A stretch of 64,000 nt of DNA from Aestuariimicrobium kwangyangense DSM 21549 (GCF_000421525.1 NZ_ATXE01000001.1:992001-1056000); one strand, 5' to 3'. Positions 1 through 9,674 are shown, numbered from the stretch's first letter. Program-made: numbers and translations. Notes: generated by a model not told the origin, from the sequence alone.

Positions 1-144
1 CGTTCAACCTCGACGTGGAGCTGTGGGGCCGCAGCCGGCGGCATCGGTTCCCCCCAGGAATCGGCCATGCTCCACGCTACGCCGCCCCCATTCGTCCGCG
101 CAGGGCATGTGAAAGTGGCGCGGGTCGTGTCCTGACGCCTCGTG
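1..144. other. window edge, no gene assigned
   Basis: No open frame here has a recognisable start, family motif or ribosome binding site. One forward frame is open from the window edge to beyond position 100, so the tail of a gene starting outside the window is possible. The stretch lies downstream of the leftward DUF4232 gene. Confidence 0.3.
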
Positions 145-1020
145 TCAGGGTGCCCCGAAGGGCTTGACCTGCATCAGCCTGATCGAGGTCTCGGGGCAGC
201 CGCTCACCGACACGGCGACCACGGACGAGTCGGTGCGTCCGGGCAGGTAGACCCTCAGTCCGGCCGCCTGCACCAGGGTGCAGGTGGGGTAGTTGGCGGC
301 CTGGGTGACGTCCAACCAGGCGACGGATGACCGCCCGGGCCTGAGGGTGATGGCCGACCAGCTCGCGGGGGTGCGGTCAGCTGCCGCCCCGATCTGCTGG
401 CCCTTGCCCTCAACCATCGAGACCCCTGGGTAGCCAGCGAGCAGGCAGCTGCTGGTGCCCCGGTTCGTCACCACCAGCCGATGGTAGACGTGCCCCATGC
501 CAGCGCCGTCCACGGTCACGGCCAGCGACGTGGATGATGGGGCGCAGGTGGCCACGAGGGCGGACGACGGGTGACTGGTGGGTGCGGCCGGCGTCGAGGT
601 GACCGGCTGGGAGGGGGTGTTCGAGGGCGGCGGGGAACTGGGCGGCAGCGGGCTCATCGACGTGGGCCTTGAGGGCGACCGGGTGGCTGACCCGGTCGTG
701 GTCGGCGAAGTGGTCGTGCCGGGGGAGGACGGCCGGCTGGTGGACGTCGACGCGATGGGACCCTGTGACTCGGGCCTCAACACCTGAGCGGCCGCGACCC
801 CGCCGGCGGCCAGCGCCAGAACGGTCAGACTGGCGCCAATGGTGCGTCGCCTGGCCTGCACGGTTGCCGCTCGTGCGAAGGCAGCTTCGGCCATGTCGGG
901 GGTACGCCTGCCTGAGACGTGGCCCCGAAGCGCGGTGGCCAGTTCTTCTGATTCCTCTTGGCCGGATGGCTCGCTCCCGAGTCCTCCGGGGACGATGTCT
1001 CGTCCGTCGTCGTGGGTCAT
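145..1020 (-). CDS. DUF4232 membrane-anchored protein in a sigma-factor operon
   Basis: Predicted 291-residue protein. Residues 1-58 are charged and cytoplasmic-like, about 60-79 form one hydrophobic membrane helix, about 85-155 are a Ser/Thr/Pro-rich linker, and the C-terminal ~130 residues match the DUF4232 pattern, with conserved cysteines in CAPSS, SSCLLAGYPG and VSGCPE. The ATG at 1020 overlaps the sigma-factor stop (ATGA), so the two genes are translationally coupled. The architecture (short inner part, one helix, exported domain) suits a sensor or anti-sigma-like partner of that sigma factor. This is inference from context: no zinc-binding anti-sigma motif (HxxxCxxC) is visible. Confidence 0.85.
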   Translation of the reverse strand: MTHDDGRDIVPGGLGSEPSGQEESEELATALRGHVSGRRTPDMAEAAFARAATVQARRRTIGASLTVLALAAGGVAAAQVLRPESQGPIASTSTSRPSSPGTTTSPTTTGSATRSPSRPTSMSPLPPSSPPPSNTPSQPVTSTPAAPTSHPSSALVATCAPSSTSLAVTVDGAGMGHVYHRLVVTNRGTSSCLLAGYPGVSMVEGKGQQIGAAADRTPASWSAITLRPGRSSVAWLDVTQAANYPTCTLVQAAGLRVYLPGRTDSSVVAVSVSGCPETSIRLMQVKPFGAP

Positions 1021-1622
1021 GTCGCCTCCTCCGGTTCCGTTCGTGTCTGGTCTGTTCGTGTCTGGTGGTTGGTTCGTGCCGGGTCTGGTGGTGACTGGTC
1101 GGGGTGGAGGTGCAGTCGCAGAGTGGCCATGGCCTTGGAGGTCTGGCTCTTCACTGTTCCTTCGCTGCACCCGAGCAGCCGGGCTGTCTCGGCTACGTCG
1201 GCGTCCTCGATGAAGCGCAGTGCGACGACGGCCCGCTGGCGCGGGGGCAGGTTCGCCACCGCCCGCCACAGTTGCTCGTCCGGTGGGTCGGGATCTGTCC
1301 GGCCCCGTTCGGGCATCTCGTCGGTCGGGCGTTCGTGGCGGCGGAACGCTCGTCGCCACCAACTGTTGTTCTCGTTGACGATGATGCGGCGCACGTAGGC
1401 GTCGGCATCCTGGTCGTCCCTCGACAGGTGGTTCCAGCGCAACCAGGCCTTGGCGAGGGCGTTCTGCACCAGGTCCTCGGCCGTGGGGCGGTTGCCGCAC
1501 AGCGCCTCGGCGAATCCGACGAGGCGGCGCTGCCTGGACTGCACCCACCCCGTGAACGATGCTGCGGCGATGTCCGCGGAGGTCACGGCATGATCATGCA
1601 CGCCGACCGTGAGAACAGCCAC
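1017..1622 (-). CDS. SigE-family ECF RNA polymerase sigma factor
   Basis: 201 residues. Region 2 spans about 23-92 (PTAEDLVQNALAKAW, then AYVRRIIVNENNSWWRR) and region 4 about 117-169 (LPPRQRAVVALRFIED, then a helix-turn-helix ending SEGTVKSQTSKA), the layout of actinobacterial SigE-family ECF factors. The GTG at 1622 is chosen because AAGGAGG sits six bases upstream; a longer frame reaching 1736 has no such signal. The C-terminal ~30 residues are a hydrophilic tail with a repeated QTRT element encoded by short DNA repeats. It overlaps the downstream DUF4232 gene by 4 bp and presumably acts with it in an envelope or stress response. Confidence 0.92.
   Translation of the reverse strand: MAVLTVGVHDHAVTSADIAAASFTGWVQSRQRRLVGFAEALCGNRPTAEDLVQNALAKAWLRWNHLSRDDQDADAYVRRIIVNENNSWWRRAFRRHERPTDEMPERGRTDPDPPDEQLWRAVANLPPRQRAVVALRFIEDADVAETARLLGCSEGTVKSQTSKAMATLRLHLHPDQSPPDPARTNHQTRTDQTRTEPEEAT
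1040..1090. repeat. imperfect 12-bp direct repeats in the sigma-factor 3' end
   Basis: The element TTCGTGTCTGGT occurs at 1040-1051 and 1055-1066, with a degenerate copy from 1073. In frame it encodes the repeated QTRT peptides of the sigma-factor tail, so the C-terminus appears to have grown by local duplication. Confidence 0.6.
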
Positions 1623-1778
1623 ATGGCGCCTCCTTCCAGATTCCCCAGCGGCCGGCTCTCGACCCTCACCCGCACAACGCTGCGGGTGCATCGTCGGGTT
1701 GCCTCGGGTCAGACCAGCCGTCGCCAGGGCCACCACCAGGGTTTCTCGCCGACCGCCGTGACGGCACCCGGGCGGGGT

Positions 1779-1784
1779 TAGCGT
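1779..1784 (+). promoter_or_regulatory. -10 box of VOC gene (leaderless)
   Basis: TAGCGT lies 5 nt before the ATG at 1790, and no Shine-Dalgarno is present. This is the leaderless arrangement seen repeatedly in the window. Confidence 0.5.
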
Positions 1785-1789
1785 TGACC

Positions 1790-2146
1790 ATGGCCATCGC
1801 CCAGTACCCCGTGACCGTCATCGACTGCCCCGACCCGCTCGCCCTCGCCACCTTCTACGGAGACCTGCTCGGCTGGTCCGTCAGCGGTGACCAGGAGTGG
1901 GCCGAGGCCAAGTCGGACTACGGACAGATGCTCTGCTTCCAGGCCGTGGAGAACTACCGCGCCCCGCAGTGGCCCGACCAGCAGGTGCCCCAGCAGACGC
2001 ACCTCGACCTGTCGGTCGCCGACCTCGACCATGCCGAACAGCAGGTGCTCGACCTCGGTGCCACCAAGCACGAGGTGCAGCCCGGGGAGACCTTCCGCGT
2101 CTTCCTCGACCCGGCCGGTCACCCCTTCTGTCTCTGCGTCAGCTGA
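1790..2146 (+). CDS. VOC-superfamily (glyoxalase/bleomycin-resistance fold) protein
   Basis: 118 residues, a single vicinal-oxygen-chelate module. The opening strand is followed by ATFYGDLLGW, the middle carries QQTHLDLSVADLD, and the end reads FRVFLDPAGHPFCLC, which places the usual metal-site residues (His and Glu/Asp positions) in the expected order. It is probably a small soluble protein of the glyoxalase-like family common in actinobacteria. The substrate cannot be deduced. The ATG at 1790 is preferred over an in-frame TTG at 1784 because that TTG overlaps the -10 box. Monocistronic, convergent with the Rpf gene. Confidence 0.85.
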   Translation: MAIAQYPVTVIDCPDPLALATFYGDLLGWSVSGDQEWAEAKSDYGQMLCFQAVENYRAPQWPDQQVPQQTHLDLSVADLDHAEQQVLDLGATKHEVQPGETFRVFLDPAGHPFCLCVS

Positions 2147-2185
2147 ACAGTCCGCCCCACTCAGACACACACCCGACGGCGTGGA

Positions 2186-2225
2186 ACACCCCCGCCCGAT
2201 CCCGGTGAGGGACGGACGGGGGTGT
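2186..2225. terminator. bidirectional hairpin terminator between VOC and rpf genes
   Basis: ACACCCCCG at 2186-2194 pairs perfectly with CGGGGGTGT at 2217-2225. It sits between two convergent stop codons, so it can serve both. There is no long U tract, which is normal in GC-rich actinobacteria. Confidence 0.7.
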
Positions 2226-2260
2226 GTCTCTGCCCTGAGCTGAGGGTCAGGGATCCAGGA

Positions 2261-3027
<767 letters not shown>

Positions 3028-3080
3028 GCGCCGACCGCAGCAACGTTCGTCACCACGGGACCTCCGAGGAGGCGCCCTCC

Positions 3081-3109
3081 ACCGTAAGCACATGCTGAGC
3101 GATTCTCAA
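3081..3109 (-). promoter_or_regulatory. candidate promoter of the rpf gene
   Basis: On the minus strand TTGAGA (3109-3104), a 17-nt spacer, and TACGGT (3086-3081). A start about 7 nt further on would give a leader of roughly 150 nt that contains the whole structured element. Confidence 0.5.
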
Positions 3110-3288
3110 CTTCTTCTCAGAAATTCTGTGACACAGCCTCGCTGTGGAGGCCGGCCCCTACCGAGCGATTCAGACGATGCGCCGCCTGGTCTCGCGGGCG
3201 ATGCGTGGGGTGGCCTCCGAGTGTGACTCCGCCGCCCCATACAGTGTCCCGACAAGCACGCTCGCCCACTGATGAGCCGAGGGGTTCC

Positions 3289-4755
3289 ATGACACGAGAC
3301 GGATGGAGGGCCGACACAGCCCTCACCCGCCGCGCACTGCTCGCCGCCGCGGGTGGGATCGGACTGGCCACCGCCGGAGGATGGGCCACCCCCGCAGCTG
3401 GCGACAATGCCTTCTTCAAGTCCTTCGGCGGAACCGTGAGTGAGATCCCCGGCGACTGGCCCAAACCTGGCACTCCCACCCTGCTCACCGAGGGCTACCT
3501 GGGCTCGCTGCGCTTGGGCACCGAGCATGACGTGCCCCTCACCGAGCTCAAGGGGTCATGGGTCATCCACATCACCGTGTTGGGCAACTACCTCAATTCC
3601 CTGCTCGACTCGTACGAGACGTCGGGGCGTCGGCAGCCGGTCAACCTCGCTCGCGTGGTCACCACGATGGACGCTCTGCTGGCGAGAGCTTCGCGCCGGC
3701 GCGGCGGCGTCTTCCTCAAGTACGAGTTTCCTTGGCACAGCTATCAAGGTGATCTGCCCGACCCTTGGTACTCCAGCTTTGGCCAGAGCAAGTTCCCCCT
3801 CGTCACGCAACGCCTCTACGAGTACACCGGCGAGCGCAGGTGGCTGCAGGCGACGTCAGAACTTGTGACCGCCTTCTTCCAGGCTCCACAGATCGGCCAG
3901 ACCGACTTGCCCTGGATCGCCACCGTGGATCCCAACCACTACCTGTGGCTGGACGAGTACCCGCAACCCGACGGTCGAGCGTCCGCGGTGTTCAATGGCC
4001 ACTACTACGCCATGGTGGGGCTACTGAGGTACCAGGCAAGGACCGGGGACGCCCGGGCCAAGAAGCTCGTCCAAGGGGCTGCCGAGACCATGGCGGCCTA
4101 CCGCAACCTCTGCCGACATCCCGGAACCTTCAGTCACTACTACGCCAGCAACTCCGCCCACGTGGCGAGCTATCACTACGTCAACGCCTCGTGCTACCTC
4201 AACATGTACAACCACACGGGTTGGTCCCCGTTCGCCCACACCGTCGACCAGATGATCGGGGACTGGCGGGTGAGTTCGGTGCCCACCACGGTGTTCGCCA
4301 AGGGTGGCTACCCGCATTCCGTCCGCCCCGTCACAGGGAGTGCGGGGGTGAATGCAGGGGCAGCGACGGTGTGGCGCCCCAGTCGCGACGTGGTGGTCTC
4401 GAGTGGCACACGCTCGCAGTGGAGCGCGTTCCCGGGCGTGTGGTCGCGGATGGACTCGGGGCCCATGAAGGGTTACTGGATCCGGGAGACCGTGTACGGC
4501 TACCCGGAGGGCTTCCACGTCGACCGCGCCGAGTACCGCTTCCCCCGCGATGTGTGGTTCGAGCCGGGCACGAGCGTCAGTTTCGTGGCTGATTCCCGCG
4601 GCCACCTCTCCTCGCCCAGGTACTCCGTCTTCAAGACACGCAGCCGAGCCCAGTCGACGCTGCGCGCCAAGTTGGGCGGCTCGCACTACGCACGCATTGA
4701 CAACGGCGGACTCGCCGGACGCTGGGCACGACTGTCATCGGTCACCCACTACTGA
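3289..4755 (+). CDS. secreted D-glucuronyl C5-epimerase-like protein
   Basis: 488 residues. The N-terminus has a twin-arginine-type export signal (LTRRALLAAAGG, hydrophobic stretch, ATPAAG). The segment at about 165-185 (QSKFPLVTQRLYEYTGERRW) and that at about 218-260 (LWLDEYP ... FNGHYYAMVGLLRYQARTGD) resemble the C-terminal alpha/alpha-toroid domain of D-glucuronyl C5-epimerases, which act on uronic-acid polysaccharides. The Tyr-rich stretches (SHYYASNSAHVASYHYVNAS) are consistent with a sugar cleft. The C-terminal third is not recognised. ATG 3289 has GAGGGG upstream. The next gene starts 9 bp after the stop, so the pair is probably an operon acting on the cell envelope. The enzymatic role is inferred from family resemblance only. 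Confidence 0.7.
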   Translation: MTRDGWRADTALTRRALLAAAGGIGLATAGGWATPAAGDNAFFKSFGGTVSEIPGDWPKPGTPTLLTEGYLGSLRLGTEHDVPLTELKGSWVIHITVLGNYLNSLLDSYETSGRRQPVNLARVVTTMDALLARASRRRGGVFLKYEFPWHSYQGDLPDPWYSSFGQSKFPLVTQRLYEYTGERRWLQATSELVTAFFQAPQIGQTDLPWIATVDPNHYLWLDEYPQPDGRASAVFNGHYYAMVGLLRYQARTGDARAKKLVQGAAETMAAYRNLCRHPGTFSHYYASNSAHVASYHYVNASCYLNMYNHTGWSPFAHTVDQMIGDWRVSSVPTTVFAKGGYPHSVRPVTGSAGVNAGAATVWRPSRDVVVSSGTRSQWSAFPGVWSRMDSGPMKGYWIRETVYGYPEGFHVDRAEYRFPRDVWFEPGTSVSFVADSRGHLSSPRYSVFKTRSRAQSTLRAKLGGSHYARIDNGGLAGRWARLSSVTHY

Positions 4756-4764
4756 AGGCACGGC

Positions 4765-6999
4765 ATGTCGCGTACACGCATCCTGACACCCCTGCTCATC
4801 GTCGGTCTGACCGCCGGACTGGTGATCGTGCCCCAACCGGCGGACGCCTCGCCCGAGTCGGCGACACCGGTGGTCACGGGGGTCAATGCCGTGGTCACAT
4901 CGACCGATGGCGGCGAGAAGCTGACCATCTCGGGCACGGGATTCACCGCCGACAGCATGGTGACGGTGCAGTCGCGGCCCGCCCGAGTCGTCACCCGGAC
5001 GGGTACCAGCTTGGTCGTGATCGCCCCGCCCGGCGACGAGGGCCCGGCCGAGGTCCGGGTCACCTCAGGGTCGCGAACGTCCCATCACTCCGCCGCGTCA
5101 TCGCTTCGCTACGCCAGCATCGTCTCATCAGGCCACTCGAGGGTGAAGGTGTCGACGACCACGACCAAGGTGGCGCCGCAGGCCGCGAGCACTGGAATCC
5201 TCGACCCGAACCTCGCCCTCTGCGTCAACGACCATCTCGGGCTGGCTCCCACCGACGTGCCCACGTCCGGACAGCTCTACCAACTCACGGAACTGTTCTG
5301 CACCCATCGCACGGTGGTCAGCCTGGTGGGCATCGACGCGCTGCCCAACCTGACCACGCTCGACCTCGGGGGCAACCGCATCTCCGACCTCACCCCCTTG
5401 GTGGGTATGGGTCAGTTGGTCGATCTGGGACTGCAGGAGAACCAGGTCAGCGATCTCTCACCCCTGGCCTCGCTCACCACCCTGAGGCGGCTCGACCTCT
5501 GGAGCAATCCGTTCAGGAATCTCACCCCTGTCTCCGGACTACGACAGCTGACCAGACTGACCGTGGACGACACCGGGGTGACGACCTTGGCCCCGCTGGC
5601 GCCGCTGTCGGGCATGCGCATGCTGGGCGTGAGCCGCACTGCAGTGGTGAGTCTCGACCCCCTGCAGGGCATGACGGCGCTGATGGAGCTGCAAGCGCGC
5701 TCGACGCTGGTCGGCTCGCTGACGCCTTTGGCCGGGCTGACCAACCTCAGGGTGCTCGACGTCTCGCAGACCCGGGTCTCGAGCCTCGCTCCACTGGCCA
5801 ACCTGCGTCAGCTCACCGGATTGGCGGTGGCAGGAGGCATGGTCAGCGACCTGACACCTCTGCGGACCATCACCAGCTTGACCAGCCTCGACCTCAGCCA
5901 GAACAGGGTGAGCGCCGTCACCTCCCTCTCGCAGATGACCGCACTGCAGTGGCTGTTCCTGACCGACAACCGAGTGGCCGATCTCTCTCCGCTCTCGAGG
6001 GTGCCAGCCAATGCCATCGAGGCCCAGGGCCAGCGTGTTGCCAGCCCTGTGGCGACCTCGTCCACCTTGGCCTACAGGCTCGTCGACCGGCGAGGAGCAT
6101 GGGTGCCCCCGACATCGACGGGCGCGGTCCGTTGGTCGGCCGGCACCCTGACCCACAGCCGCGCCGGAACGTCGGTGCTGACCTTCTCCACGACGGACGA
6201 GACGTTCAGTGGCACCTTGGTGGCATCGTCCACGATGAACAGTGTCGAGGCTCCCGGCGATGGAACCGGCGACCGGGTTGCTGACATCTATGCCATCGGT
6301 CCGACGGGGGATCTGGGATTCCTGCGCGGCTCGACCACGACCGGCCTCACCCGGTTGCCCGCTCCCTGGCCCGACGCTGGTACGTCGACCTCACTGGCCC
6401 AGCTGCCGGACGCCACCGGCGACCGTCGCTCCGACGTGTTGGTCCGTGACCCCTCGGGGGCGCTGGTACTGCACGCGGCGCTCGGGAACGGCTACCTGCG
6501 CCGTCAGGCGGTGGTCGGGCGCAACTGGAACGGCATGAGCGTGATCACCCCGGTCGGCCATCTCAGTGGTTCCAGTGCCAGCTACGTCATCGCCCGCCAG
6601 ACCTCAACCGGACGGCTGTACCGCTACACGCTCACTCCGTCCGGCCTCACCGGAACCACCCAGATCGGGCAGGGATGGGGAGGCTTCCGCACCCTCATCG
6701 GTATCCCCGACTGGAATGGAGACGGTCGGGCCGATGTGCTGGGGATCCGCACTGACGGAACGCTGTGGGTCTACACCGGGACTCCCTCGGCCACTCTCGG
6801 GGCAGGCAAGCAGGTCGGTCGCGGGTGGGGAGGGTTCAACGGCGCCATCGCACCCGGTGACCTGTCCGGCGACGGTCGACCTGACCTGGTCGGGCTTCGC
6901 TCGGACGGAGTGGTGTTCTGCTACACCAACCGAGGCACGGGGTGGTCGCCTCCCCGAGAGATCGGACGAGGTTTGACGGGGTACCGACTACTCGGCTGA
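4765..6999 (+). CDS. secreted TIG-LRR-FG-GAP surface protein (internalin-like)
   Basis: 744 residues. The signal peptide is about 1-28 (cut after ADA). Residues ~33-118 form an IPT/TIG immunoglobulin-like module (GEKLTISGTGFTADSMVTV). Residues ~186-415 hold about ten 22-residue leucine-rich repeats of the SDS22/internalin type (LTTLDLGGNRISDLTPL and relatives). From ~495 to the end are four FG-GAP/VCBS-like units with calcium-loop cores (DGTGDRVADI, DATGDRRSDV, DWNGDGRADV, DLSGDGRPDL). No LPXTG or C-terminal anchor is visible, so it is probably released or held non-covalently. It follows the epimerase-like gene by 9 bp. A binding or adhesion role is inferred; the partner is unknown. Confidence 0.85.
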   Translation: MSRTRILTPLLIVGLTAGLVIVPQPADASPESATPVVTGVNAVVTSTDGGEKLTISGTGFTADSMVTVQSRPARVVTRTGTSLVVIAPPGDEGPAEVRVTSGSRTSHHSAASSLRYASIVSSGHSRVKVSTTTTKVAPQAASTGILDPNLALCVNDHLGLAPTDVPTSGQLYQLTELFCTHRTVVSLVGIDALPNLTTLDLGGNRISDLTPLVGMGQLVDLGLQENQVSDLSPLASLTTLRRLDLWSNPFRNLTPVSGLRQLTRLTVDDTGVTTLAPLAPLSGMRMLGVSRTAVVSLDPLQGMTALMELQARSTLVGSLTPLAGLTNLRVLDVSQTRVSSLAPLANLRQLTGLAVAGGMVSDLTPLRTITSLTSLDLSQNRVSAVTSLSQMTALQWLFLTDNRVADLSPLSRVPANAIEAQGQRVASPVATSSTLAYRLVDRRGAWVPPTSTGAVRWSAGTLTHSRAGTSVLTFSTTDETFSGTLVASSTMNSVEAPGDGTGDRVADIYAIGPTGDLGFLRGSTTTGLTRLPAPWPDAGTSTSLAQLPDATGDRRSDVLVRDPSGALVLHAALGNGYLRRQAVVGRNWNGMSVITPVGHLSGSSASYVIARQTSTGRLYRYTLTPSGLTGTTQIGQGWGGFRTLIGIPDWNGDGRADVLGIRTDGTLWVYTGTPSATLGAGKQVGRGWGGFNGAIAPGDLSGDGRPDLVGLRSDGVVFCYTNRGTGWSPPREIGRGLTGYRLLG

Positions 7000-7032
7000 G
7001 GCGCCAATTCTGCGCCCCAGCCCGCGACTCAA

Positions 7033-7038
7033 TAGGCT
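7033..7038 (+). promoter_or_regulatory. -10 box of glmU
   Basis: TAGGCT. The predicted start lies about 45 nt before the TTG start codon, leaving room for a conventional ribosome binding site, unlike the leaderless genes nearby. Confidence 0.45.
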
Positions 7039-7089
7039 GGGGCCGATGGCAGCCCTGCCCGGGGCTCCCGAGCAGTGGAGGAGTGAACG

Positions 7090-8607
7090 TTGACCACCCA
7101 CGACCCTGCCCCCGACACCACCGAGGCCGACGGTTCCGTCGCCGCAGTGGTCGTCCTCGCCGCCGGTGGCGGCACCCGCATGAAGTCAAGAACCTCGAAG
7201 TTGCTGCACGAGGTGTCGGGCAAGACCATGCTCAGCTACGCCGTCACCGCGGCCCAGCACCTCGCACCCCAGCACCTCGTCGTCGTCGTCGGTCATGAGC
7301 GGGAACAGGTGCTGGCCCACCTCGACGAGATCGCCCCCCATGTGCAGACCGCCGTGCAGGAGGAGCAGAACGGCACCGGCCACGCGGTGCAGTGCGGTCT
7401 TGCCGATCTGGGAGAACTCACCGGCGAGGTGGTGGTCACCTACGGCGACGTGCCGATGCTCACCGGCGAGACCCTCGCCGAACTGGTGGGCACCCATCGC
7501 GCCCTCAGCCACCAGGTCACCGTGTTGACGGCGCGGGTGCCCGACCCCACCGGCTACGGCCGCATCATCCGCGAGGGCGACCAGGTGGTTCGCATCGTCG
7601 AGCAGAAGGACGCCAGCGATGAGGAGGCCGCCGTCGACGAGATCAACTCCGGTATCTACGTCTTCGATGCTGCGACCTTGCGGCACGGGCTCGACAACCT
7701 CACCACCGACAACGCCCAGGGTGAGCTCTATCTGACCGACGTGATCCGGATCGCCAACGAACGTGGCGAACGGGTCGGCGTCCACCAGATCACCGACCTG
7801 TGGCAGACCGAGGGAGTCAACGACCGGGTGCAGCTGGCGGCGATGAACCGCGAGATGAACCGCCGCATCGTCGAGAAGTGGCAGCGTGCCGGCGTGACCG
7901 TGCTCGACCCGAACACCACCTGGATCCACGACGACGTCACGCTCGAACGCGACGTGGTGCTCAAGCCCAACACCTCCCTCGAGGGCGCCACCAGTGTCGG
8001 TGAGGGTGCCTTGATCGGACCGGACACCACGCTGGTCGACGTCGAGGTCGGCGCCGGGGCGCATGTGGTGCGAACCCACGGCTCGCTCGCAGTGATCGGT
8101 GAGAACGCGGAGGTAGGGCCGTTCGCCTACCTTCGTCCGGGCACCGAACTGGGGGCCAAGGCCAAGATCGGCACCTTCGTCGAGACCAAGAACGCCAAGA
8201 TCTCGGGGGGCGCCAAGGTGCCCCACCTCACCTACGCCGGTGATGCGTACATCGACGAGGGCGCCAACATCGGCGCTGGCACGATCTTCGCCAACTACGA
8301 CGGAGTCAACAAGTCGCCCACCCACGTCGGCCGCAATGCCTTCGTGGGTTCGAACTCGGTGCTGGTGGCACCGGTCGACATCGCCGACGGCGCTTTCGTG
8401 GCGGCTGGGTCCGCCATCACCGAGGACGTCCCCGCCGGTGACCTGGCGGTCGCCCGTGGACGCCAGCACAACTCGTCCAACTGGATCGGACGAACCCGCC
8501 CCGGCTCGAAGTGGGACGAGGCCGCCCAGGCATCGTCCGGCGAAGTGCACGAGGCGATCCAGAACAAGCGCAACGAACTCAACCAGAGCATGGAAGGCCG
8601 GGCATGA
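7090..8607 (+). CDS. glmU: bifunctional UDP-N-acetylglucosamine pyrophosphorylase / glucosamine-1-phosphate N-acetyltransferase
   Basis: 505 residues. The N-terminal uridylyltransferase domain has the LAAGGGTRMKS signature near residues 23-33 and QNGTGHAV near 93. From about residue 265 a left-handed beta-helix of hexapeptide repeats forms the acetyltransferase. It makes UDP-GlcNAc for peptidoglycan. The start is a TTG at 7090 with GGAGG 7 bases upstream; about 16 residues precede the core, typical of actinobacterial GlmU. The stop overlaps the prs start (ATGA), the conserved glmU-prs coupling of actinobacteria. Confidence 0.98.
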   Translation: MTTHDPAPDTTEADGSVAAVVVLAAGGGTRMKSRTSKLLHEVSGKTMLSYAVTAAQHLAPQHLVVVVGHEREQVLAHLDEIAPHVQTAVQEEQNGTGHAVQCGLADLGELTGEVVVTYGDVPMLTGETLAELVGTHRALSHQVTVLTARVPDPTGYGRIIREGDQVVRIVEQKDASDEEAAVDEINSGIYVFDAATLRHGLDNLTTDNAQGELYLTDVIRIANERGERVGVHQITDLWQTEGVNDRVQLAAMNREMNRRIVEKWQRAGVTVLDPNTTWIHDDVTLERDVVLKPNTSLEGATSVGEGALIGPDTTLVDVEVGAGAHVVRTHGSLAVIGENAEVGPFAYLRPGTELGAKAKIGTFVETKNAKISGGAKVPHLTYAGDAYIDEGANIGAGTIFANYDGVNKSPTHVGRNAFVGSNSVLVAPVDIADGAFVAAGSAITEDVPAGDLAVARGRQHNSSNWIGRTRPGSKWDEAAQASSGEVHEAIQNKRNELNQSMEGRA

Positions 8608-9581
8608 GCGGATCCATCCGTCCCAACGACAAGAAGTTGATGTTGTTCGCGGGACGGGCCTACCCCGAACTCGCGGAGGAGATCGCGAGCATCGCCGGCC
8701 TCGGGCTCACTCCCACCAAGGCGGTCACGTACGCCAACTCCGAGATCTACGTGCGCTTCGAGGAATCGGTGCGAGGTACGGACGCGTTCGTCATCCAATC
8801 GCACTGCGCGCCGGTCAACGAGGCCATGATGGAGCAGTTGATCATGGTCGACGCGCTCAAGCGGGCTTCGGCCAAGCGGATCACCGTGGTATCGCCCTTC
8901 TATCCCTATGCCCGTCAGGACAAGAAGCACCTCGGACGCGAACCCATCTCGGCCCGCCTGATGGCCGACCTGTACCGCGCCGCCGGTGCCGACCGGATCA
9001 TGTCGGTCGACCTGCACGCCGCCCAGATCCAGGGCTTCTTCGACGGTCCCGTCGACCACCTCTGGGGCATGCCCGTGCTGGCCGACTACGTGGTCGACAA
9101 GTACGGCAAGGACGACATGGTGGTGGTCTCGCCGGACGCCGGCCGGGTGCGGCTGGCCGACATGTGGACCGACAAGCTCGACTGCCCGCTGGCGATCATC
9201 CACAAGCGACGCGACCCCAACCAGGCCAATACCGTGGCCGTGCACGAGGTCGTCGGCGACGTCTCGGGCAAGACCTGCTTGCTGGTCGACGACATGATCG
9301 ACACCGCTGGCACCATCTGTCTGGCCGCCGAGGCGCTGATCGAGCACGGAGCCTCCCGGGTGATCGCCGCGGCCACCCACCCCGTGCTGTCGGGCCCGGC
9401 CGGCGACCGGCTGCGCGCGTCCCGCTTCGACGAGGTGATCGTGACCAACACGCTGCCCATCCCGGAATCAGCGAAGTCCGACAAGCTGACCGTGCTCTCC
9501 ATCGCCCCGCTCATCGCCAAGGCGATCCAGGAGGTCTTCGCCGACGGTTCGGTGACGAGCCTCTTCGGAGACCTGCACTGA
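8604..9581 (+). CDS. prs: ribose-phosphate pyrophosphokinase (PRPP synthetase)
   Basis: 325 residues, normal family length. It transfers pyrophosphate from ATP to ribose-5-phosphate to give PRPP for nucleotide, His and Trp synthesis. Visible motifs: YANSEIYVRFEESVRG, FYPYARQDKKHLGREPISARL in the ATP site, the flexible catalytic loop KRRDPNQANTVAV, and the PRPP-binding VDDMIDTAGT near residue 230. ATG 8604 overlaps the glmU stop by 4 bp. In relatives rplY usually follows prs closely; here a GH130-like gene and repeat elements intervene. Confidence 0.98.
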   Translation: MSGSIRPNDKKLMLFAGRAYPELAEEIASIAGLGLTPTKAVTYANSEIYVRFEESVRGTDAFVIQSHCAPVNEAMMEQLIMVDALKRASAKRITVVSPFYPYARQDKKHLGREPISARLMADLYRAAGADRIMSVDLHAAQIQGFFDGPVDHLWGMPVLADYVVDKYGKDDMVVVSPDAGRVRLADMWTDKLDCPLAIIHKRRDPNQANTVAVHEVVGDVSGKTCLLVDDMIDTAGTICLAAEALIEHGASRVIAAATHPVLSGPAGDRLRASRFDEVIVTNTLPIPESAKSDKLTVLSIAPLIAKAIQEVFADGSVTSLFGDLH

Positions 9582-9590
9582 CCCCTGCCT

Positions 9591-9674
9591 GCTCGTCGAG
9601 TGGGGGTGCGGAACGAGTGATCCACCCACCGCTCGTCGAGTGGGAGCGAGGAACGAGCGACGTGTCGAAACGCG
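9591..9674. repeat. REP-like tandem element after prs
   Basis: Two 30-bp copies (9591-9620 and 9631-9660) begin GCTCGTCGAGTGGG and end GGAACGAGYGA, 40 bp apart. Each can fold, GCTCGT with ACGAGC. The flank CGTGTCGAAACGCG (9661-9674) resembles dispersed intergenic repeats I know from many actinobacterial genomes. They lie where the conserved prs-rplY linkage is broken. Confidence 0.65.

Noticed and set aside
145-1548. 467-residue protein fusing the DUF4232 gene upstream
   Set aside because: The extra N-terminus lies antisense-frame within the sigma-factor gene and has no family match; the ATGA overlap supports the 291-residue form.
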